Origin: Flavobacterium gillisiae
GTDB taxonomy: Bacteria; Bacteroidota; Bacteroidia; Flavobacteriales; Flavobacteriaceae
DNA length: 49,434 bases
Direction of reading: 5' to 3'
NCBI RefSeq assembly: GCF_900107635.1
Contig: NZ_FNRD01000017.1
Span: 1-49,434, forward strand
The position numbers and the translations under genes are program-made. The notes below the pieces were generated by a model, which had not been told where the DNA came from, did not search any database, and saw nothing but the letters and a program-made list of their open reading frames with translations. Positions 44,181 to 49,434 of the stretch are shown in pieces (position 1 is the stretch's first letter; the number at the start of each line of letters is the position of its first letter).

Positions 44181-45800
44181 TTATAAAAATGACTTCTTGA
44201 AACTTGGTTTTATCCTATTATTAGAAGCCTGTTCATAAGCATAGGCGATTCCTATTAATTCAGGTTCAGAATAAGGTTTCCCGAAGAAGGAAAATCCTAT
44301 TGGTAATTCATATACCATTCCGCACGGTACTGTGATATGAGGATATCCACTTGCCGCTGCTGGAGTTGTCAAGAAAACATCTCCCCAACGGTCACCATAT
44401 ATATTGTCGATACTACATGCAGGTCCCATTGTTAATCCGCAAATTGCATCAAGCTTATTCGCCTTGATTACATCATCCAAAACTTTCTTAGAACCAAAAT
44501 GGCTTTTATTTAATGCTTCAATATATTTTTTATCATCAAGTCCTTTCTTCTCGTTAGAACTTATTAGTGTTTCTTGTTTAAAATAAGGCATTGCTTTATC
44601 CTCATTGGCACTATTGAAATCAATAACCTCTTTTAATGTTTTTACCTTCGCACTTGAAGTAGCTAAATACTTGTTGACTCCAGCTTTAAATTCATATTGC
44701 ATCACTTCAAACTCGGCGGATCCCAATTCGTTTATTTTATCTATATAATCTATTTCAATAACGGTTGCACCTTGTTTTTTAATCAGATCAATCGCTTTGT
44801 TTTGCAAGGCATGCATAAACTGATTTTGGCCCTGTGGTTTTCTCTCTACCCCAATTCTTTTCCCTTGCAATGCCTTTGCATCTAGAAATTTAGTATAGTC
44901 TGCTTCGCCTTTTCCATAACTTTCACTAGTAACAGGGTCTTTAGAATCAATTCCTGCTAATATTCCAAGTAATATAGCTGCGTCTTCAACTGTTCTTGCC
45001 ATTGGTCCGGCCGTATCTTGGGTATGTGATATGGGAATAATTCCAGATCTACTGACTAATCCTACTGTGGGTTTAATGCCAACAATACCACTAACTGCTG
45101 AAGGGCAAACTACAGAACCATCCGTTTCAGTACCCACAGCCACAACGCAAAGATTTGCCGCTACGGCCACCGCAGAACCTGCACTGGAACCACATGGATT
45201 ATGATCTAAAATATAAGGGTTTTTTGTTTGTCCGCCTCTACTACTCCATCCGGAGCAGGACTGTGTAGAACGAAAATTTGCCCATTCACTCAAATTTGTT
45301 TTACCAATAATGATGGCGCCTGCTTCCCTGAGCCTGTTAACTACAAAAGCATCAATTGAAGGATAATTACCTTCCAAAGCAAGCGATCCGGCAGTAGTTT
45401 GCATTTTGTCAGCCGTGTCAATATTATCTTTTAGGACAACCGGGATACCATGTAAAGGTCCTCGTAGTTTACCCGCTTTCATCTCGACATCCATCGTCTT
45501 TGCAATAGCGATCGCTTCAGGATTAATTTCTATAACCGAATTTAAATTAAGTCCGTTTTTGTCTATTGCGTCAATACGTTTTAGATACAATTGCACTAAT
45601 TGTTCTGAAGTATATTTTCCGGAAGCTAATTTCCCACGCAGACTGCTAATCGTTTCTTCCTCAAGTTCAAATGTTGTTGTAATATCGTCGACAACCTCCG
45701 ACTCTTCATTCTTTTTTACATTAGTACAACCCGAAATTAAAAAAGCGCTAAGACTCATAGAGGCCATAGTCGTTGATGTTAAGAAAGTTCTTCTTTTCAT
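44181..45800 (-). CDS. Amidase-signature lipoprotein
   Basis: This 539-residue protein starts MKRRTFLTSTTMASM with a twin-arginine-like pair and a lipobox ending in LISGC (C25), so it should be lipid-anchored outside the cytoplasm. The amidase-signature triad is complete: K124 (VVLKDNID), cis-Ser S205 (PCGSSAGSA) and nucleophile S229 (TETDGSVVCP). The length exceeds cytoplasmic amidases mainly by the signal and linker. It is probably a periplasmic or surface amidohydrolase; related secreted enzymes include peptide amidases and GatA-like amidases. It is not GatA, which is cytoplasmic and has partner genes. The gene is single, convergent with the nth-like gene. Confidence 0.93.
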   Translation of the reverse strand: MKRRTFLTSTTMASMSLSAFLISGCTNVKKNEESEVVDDITTTFELEEETISSLRGKLASGKYTSEQLVQLYLKRIDAIDKNGLNLNSVIEINPEAIAIAKTMDVEMKAGKLRGPLHGIPVVLKDNIDTADKMQTTAGSLALEGNYPSIDAFVVNRLREAGAIIIGKTNLSEWANFRSTQSCSGWSSRGGQTKNPYILDHNPCGSSAGSAVAVAANLCVVAVGTETDGSVVCPSAVSGIVGIKPTVGLVSRSGIIPISHTQDTAGPMARTVEDAAILLGILAGIDSKDPVTSESYGKGEADYTKFLDAKALQGKRIGVERKPQGQNQFMHALQNKAIDLIKKQGATVIEIDYIDKINELGSAEFEVMQYEFKAGVNKYLATSSAKVKTLKEVIDFNSANEDKAMPYFKQETLISSNEKKGLDDKKYIEALNKSHFGSKKVLDDVIKANKLDAICGLTMGPACSIDNIYGDRWGDVFLTTPAAASGYPHITVPCGMVYELPIGFSFFGKPYSEPELIGIAYAYEQASNNRIKPSFKKSFL

Positions 45801-45940
45801 AGATGAAATTATTTAAGCAATTAATTCTTAAAAATTGGTTAGCCTAAAGTACTACATAATTTTTAATTTAAATTAACCGTCATAAAATAATTACTACAAT
45901 AGCAAATAGATGTCATTTTTCAACTCAAACTGTCTGCTTT

Positions 45941-48934
45941 TTAAATAATTAGTTGGATTGTAACCGTTGTGCCGTCATTCTCCGTAAAATGAATTTGAAT
46001 GGGATCCAAATTAGATCGCTGCAATAAAATGATTCGTTCCCGGGCTAACGCAATACCTCTTGAAACGTGAAATTTAGATTGTTTATGGGCCTTCAAGCCT
46101 TTTCCATTATCGCTAATTTTACACTCTAAAACATGAGTGGAGACCATTTCGAAAGATAATTTAAGTTTTGGAGAAGGATGAAATTCGTCAAAGGCGTGTA
46201 CAAAAATATTTTCCACAAAAGGCTGAATCAACATAGGCGGAATTTCTAACGCCGCCTTACTTATCGCTGGATCTATATAAATCTCAGACACAACACGGTC
46301 TTTAAATCGCATGTTTTCAATAAATATGTAACTCTCTAAATATGCTATTTCTTCTTCAATTGTGATTGTCTGTTTTGGTGAATTTTTTAAAGTTTTTCGC
46401 ATTAAACCTGCAAATTCACTAATGTATAATGTAGAATTGTGCTCATCATTAGCCCCTACATAATCTTGAATGGAATTTAAAGCGTTATAAATAAAATGAG
46501 GATTCATCTGGTTAGACAAGGCTTCAAATTTAGCTTCCGTTATTTGTTTTTCTTTGCTAACTTTATCTCTGGTAATATTCTTTTTTCGGTTAATAATATA
46601 GACTACAATACCAAAAACAAACAAAAAGACTAGACTAATAAACCACCACCTAAACCAAAATGGAGGTTCTACACAAATATTCAATAATTTAAAAACACTA
46701 GATTTCCCAGCATTCAAATCAAAAACTTCTACTTCTACTAAATAATCACCAAAAGGTAAATAAGGTAAAAACAAGTTTGTTTTATCGCTGTAAGGACTCC
46801 ATCGGTTTTTAGAATTCAAGCGATAACGGAATTTTAATTTCTCCGGAAATGGATGTCCTCTGGGAATAAAATCAATAGAAAAAGAATTTTGTTGATAATC
46901 ACGAACTAATTTACTTGAAGCATACTTAAACCATTTGTAATTTGATTTATCGACAGCAATGTTATTGACCGCTATCTTAGTTATATCTATACCTGCAACG
47001 GTAATTTGCTCTTTTAAAATTAGATCTAAATCAACAGTATAAAAACCTTTTTTTGTTCCCAACCATAACTCCTTATCTATAATTTCCGAAGAAGTGAAAT
47101 TACAATCCTTCAAACCATGCTCTTTATCGATAAAGCGGAAGTCTCCATTTTGATAAATATTGATTCCCTTTTCAGTACCAATAAAAATACAATCTTTATA
47201 AGATTCTAGAAAAAGGATTGTTTTACCTATTAAATTCTCTTTATTAATTGTATCCAATACTTTAAAAGCAGCCCTGTCATCCACGATAAATACATTTCCA
47301 AATTCAGCAGCTAATATAAGTTGGCCTTTGTCATTTACCGTAATATGCTTGAATTTATTTTCTTTCCAAATACCATCAGCTAAATACGATTGAAATTGAT
47401 TATTATGATAAACATACAAGCCATTAAAAACAGACAAAAAATAAGTCTTGTCCTTGTTATTTAATATTTGTACAATATACTGTGGTGTGTTTTTTTCAAA
47501 TTTAGGATAATGGGTACTTTTAAGATTATAGATATCATCATATACTCTAACTCCTGCATAAGTAATCGTTTCAATAAATTTATCATTTGATAGAAACCCA
47601 AATTTAAGACTGTGTTTAGGTACATAATTTATGATCTTCCCTTCTGAATTCATTTCGAAAATACCAATATTACTCCCAATCCAGAACGAGTTTTTATGTT
47701 TTACCATTTCATAAAACACGATTCCATCTGCTTTAATTTTAAAATTGAGTTCAAAATCTTGTGATTCAACTCCCTGTCTATTTAAAATATTTTTCGCTTT
47801 ATCTAAATAGGTCTGTTCCGCCTTTTTAAATTCAGAAGTTGAAACCGTCTTTAATATCTTCTGCTTAGAATCTAAAATGGAAACTCCTTTATTATGCAGG
47901 ATGATTTTTTGCTTTCCATAATTTTTAAAATCAACAATTGAATTTCCTTCGAAAGGAATATAATCAATCATTTTGTTCAATCTAACTTCATATATTCCTT
48001 TGTCATTCGAGCCAACGTATAAAATGTCTTCTTTTTTATTATAAACGACATTAAATAAAACCTTGGAATCAATTCCATGCAAATCAGAGACATCAATCAT
48101 TTGATTTCTGTCAATACGATACAACCCACCATCAGGATTATAAATACCCCAAGCAGCTGCAAAAACAATGTTTCTTTTATCTTTTGCGAATTGCCAAACC
48201 GTTGATTTTCCAAATTGAGAAGAGCCCAATTTACCTTTTTTAATATCTAATATATCAAACCTATCAACAAAACCATTATTTCCGCTGTATAAACTAGAAC
48301 CAAAAAGCCCTAAAGCATAAGTGTTTTTATGCAAAATTACAGGAATTATCTTGGGGAATGAACCCGATTCGTCAATCTTATACAAACCATCAAAAACGGA
48401 AGCAAAATATACTATACCGCCATATTCAAAAAACGAAATACATATAAAATCCTCTTTATGGACTGGTCCAATTGGCGTAATAACTTTATTACTATAAATG
48501 TCAATTATAGAAACACCCTGCTCTGTGCCAACATACATTTTATTCTTATAAGGAAAAACCTTTCTTGTCTTATTGGCGAGTAAGCCTTCTTTCTGCGTGA
48601 AAACAGTAAATTTCTGACCATCGAATTTACTGACACCACCACCGTAACTGGCAAACCACATATTACCATTCGTATCTTGTGAAATATCCCAACAACTGTT
48701 ATGTCCTAAGCCATTGGATTCATCTATTGTTGAAAATACTCCATTCTGCATTATGGAAACGCCATTTTCTGTACCAATCCATAATACGTTCTTAGAATCT
48801 AAAAATAAAGATCGCACCGCATTATTAGGCAAACCATCTGCGGTTGTGTAGTTTTTGGAGGGGAAGTATTGACCGAATGATGAAAAAGAGAGTGTAAATA
48901 TGAAAAACAGAAAAAACCAATTTTGTAATTTCAT
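45941..48934 (-). CDS. Large membrane sensor histidine kinase with beta-propeller sensor
   Basis: This 997-residue protein has a signal peptide (1-21), then periplasmic two-component-regulator propeller repeats (for example LFLDSKNVLWIGTENGVSIM and MWFASYGGGVSKFDG) over about 25-640. A Y_Y_Y domain (about 690-755), one membrane span (about 763-785) and a LytS-type kinase follow. The phosphoacceptor is H813 in NQMNPHFIYNALNS. The ATPase part has LIQPFVENIFVHAF and DNGKGL. It lacks the receiver and AraC domains of hybrid regulators that use the same sensor, so it needs a separate response regulator, probably of the LytTR type. None lies in the window. The input may be a polysaccharide or surface ligand, which is inference. 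Confidence 0.93.
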   Translation of the reverse strand: MKLQNWFFLFFIFTLSFSSFGQYFPSKNYTTADGLPNNAVRSLFLDSKNVLWIGTENGVSIMQNGVFSTIDESNGLGHNSCWDISQDTNGNMWFASYGGGVSKFDGQKFTVFTQKEGLLANKTRKVFPYKNKMYVGTEQGVSIIDIYSNKVITPIGPVHKEDFICISFFEYGGIVYFASVFDGLYKIDESGSFPKIIPVILHKNTYALGLFGSSLYSGNNGFVDRFDILDIKKGKLGSSQFGKSTVWQFAKDKRNIVFAAAWGIYNPDGGLYRIDRNQMIDVSDLHGIDSKVLFNVVYNKKEDILYVGSNDKGIYEVRLNKMIDYIPFEGNSIVDFKNYGKQKIILHNKGVSILDSKQKILKTVSTSEFKKAEQTYLDKAKNILNRQGVESQDFELNFKIKADGIVFYEMVKHKNSFWIGSNIGIFEMNSEGKIINYVPKHSLKFGFLSNDKFIETITYAGVRVYDDIYNLKSTHYPKFEKNTPQYIVQILNNKDKTYFLSVFNGLYVYHNNQFQSYLADGIWKENKFKHITVNDKGQLILAAEFGNVFIVDDRAAFKVLDTINKENLIGKTILFLESYKDCIFIGTEKGINIYQNGDFRFIDKEHGLKDCNFTSSEIIDKELWLGTKKGFYTVDLDLILKEQITVAGIDITKIAVNNIAVDKSNYKWFKYASSKLVRDYQQNSFSIDFIPRGHPFPEKLKFRYRLNSKNRWSPYSDKTNLFLPYLPFGDYLVEVEVFDLNAGKSSVFKLLNICVEPPFWFRWWFISLVFLFVFGIVVYIINRKKNITRDKVSKEKQITEAKFEALSNQMNPHFIYNALNSIQDYVGANDEHNSTLYISEFAGLMRKTLKNSPKQTITIEEEIAYLESYIFIENMRFKDRVVSEIYIDPAISKAALEIPPMLIQPFVENIFVHAFDEFHPSPKLKLSFEMVSTHVLECKISDNGKGLKAHKQSKFHVSRGIALARERIILLQRSNLDPIQIHFTENDGTTVTIQLII

Positions 48935-49190
48935 TCAAGAATATTTTGTTTTGATTTAATTTAACAAACTATTACTTTTTATTGACTATAAATCAGTTTA
49001 AGACCCCATATGGAAAATCACCAATCTAGCAAAATAAAAGCCCTTGAATTTGTTCTTAAGACATTTGTAGAACAATCGCTACTTCAGCGAAAGTAAACTT
49101 TTAAAATCGTAAAAATGGTTTAATTAAACAAAAATATTAACAATTACAACACGCAATATCTATCAAAATTAACATTATTTTGCCTTTACT
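48935..49190. other. Intergenic region between the kinase and the rRNA operon
   Basis: I see no gene here. The left part should contain the kinase promoter, but no clear TAnnTTTG is visible. The sequence is A+T-rich, and ribosomal operon terminators begin at 49191. Confidence 0.5.
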
Positions 49191-49228
49191 ACAAACGAAA
49201 AAACCCCGTTTGTTAAAACAGGATTTAA
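49191..49228 (-). repeat. Degenerate copy of the rRNA terminator
   Basis: This stretch aligns with 49302-49340, with about three quarters identity and one single-base gap. Both carry AAAAAACCC, a GTTT arm and a GTTA loop. The hairpin is weaker here. It may act as a second, distal terminator for the rRNA operon. Confidence 0.55.
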
Positions 49229-49310
49229 TAGATGTTAGAATAAATTAAGAATTTTAAAAAAAGGCGAAAAGCGGAGCCCGAAGAGCGAACGCCGTTGTAT
49301 TACAAAACAA

Positions 49311-49339
49311 AAAACCCTGTTCGTTAGAAAAGGGTTTTC
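49311..49339 (-). terminator. Intrinsic terminator of the rRNA operon
   Basis: AAAACCCT and TTTC (49311-49323, with one bulged G) pair with GAAA and AGGGTTTT (ending at 49339) around a GTTA loop. The minus strand continues TTGTTTTG. It lies 7 bases beyond the 5S rRNA 3' end. Confidence 0.8.
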
Positions 49340-49345
49340 AAAGAA

Positions 49346-49434
49346 AGGCGACGACATACTCTCCCACATAACTGCAGTACCATCTGCGCAGGCGGGCTTA
49401 ACTACTCTGTTCGGGATGGGAAGAGGTGAGCCCC
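49346..49434 (-). rRNA. 5S ribosomal RNA, partial (3' part)
   Basis: The minus strand from the window edge reads GGGGCTCACCTCTTCCCATC and continues with CCGAACAGAGTAGTTAAGCC, CCGCCTGCGCAGATGGTACT and GGGAGAGTATGTCGTCGCC. These are the conserved loop and helix segments of bacterial 5S rRNA. About 89 of the usual 110 or so bases are present; the 5' end lies beyond the window. It is the 3'-most gene of an rRNA operon entering from the right. Confidence 0.95.

Overview
The window looks like a chromosomal segment of a Flavobacterium-type member of the Bacteroidota. The evidence is the high A+T content, the type IX secretion gene porQ next to cmk, TAnnTTTG-like promoter boxes, A-rich rather than Shine-Dalgarno-like start regions, and family assignments typical of Flavobacteriaceae. 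It is mostly ordinary chromosome. I saw no CRISPR array, prophage, insertion sequence or tRNA gene. A partial 5S rRNA gene lies at the right edge on the minus strand, so a ribosomal RNA operon runs in from the right.

Layout. 185-2379: a minus-strand unit of a SatD-family protein, an overlapping DUF3307 membrane protein and a Yip1-like membrane protein, ended by a terminator and preceded by three 20-bp inverted repeats spaced exactly 28 bp apart. 2425-4185: a YhcH-family protein and a secreted ChaN/EreA-like protein. 4353-6458: recG. 6764-12309: an RND efflux operon (adaptor, pump, TolC channel). 12724-14966: a cysteine-rich lipoprotein, a short remnant of a second TolC 3' end, and a bestrophin-like channel. 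15470-20145: a DUF1059 protein, an AraC regulator and an aldehyde dehydrogenase / alcohol dehydrogenase / DUF779 operon with hairpins between its genes. 20410-22830: pheT. 22954-31933: a fasciclin protein, rpsA, a nucleoside-type MFS transporter, cmk, porQ and lon. 32171-34435: a UMF1-type MFS transporter and an M48 lipoprotein peptidase. 34526-41801: the glycogen cluster glgA-glgC-glgB with a GH31 glucosidase. 41988-43920: an alpha/beta hydrolase, msrB and an endonuclease III paralogue. 44181-48934: an amidase-signature lipoprotein and a large propeller-containing sensor histidine kinase. 49346-49434: 5S rRNA.

How the genes work together. The glg genes build glycogen from glucose-1-phosphate, and the cytoplasmic GH31 enzyme probably trims or recycles glucans. 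The dehydrogenase pair would oxidise an alcohol to an aldehyde and then to an acid, probably under the adjacent AraC protein. The RND genes form one tripartite pump.

The most promising candidate for something undescribed is the SatD/DUF3307/Yip1 unit. SatD carries motifs spaced like those of class III nucleotide cyclases plus a C-terminal DNA-binding domain. DUF3307 has His/Asp pairs in its membrane segments. The promoter region holds a strictly phased triple operator. The link between these parts is inference.
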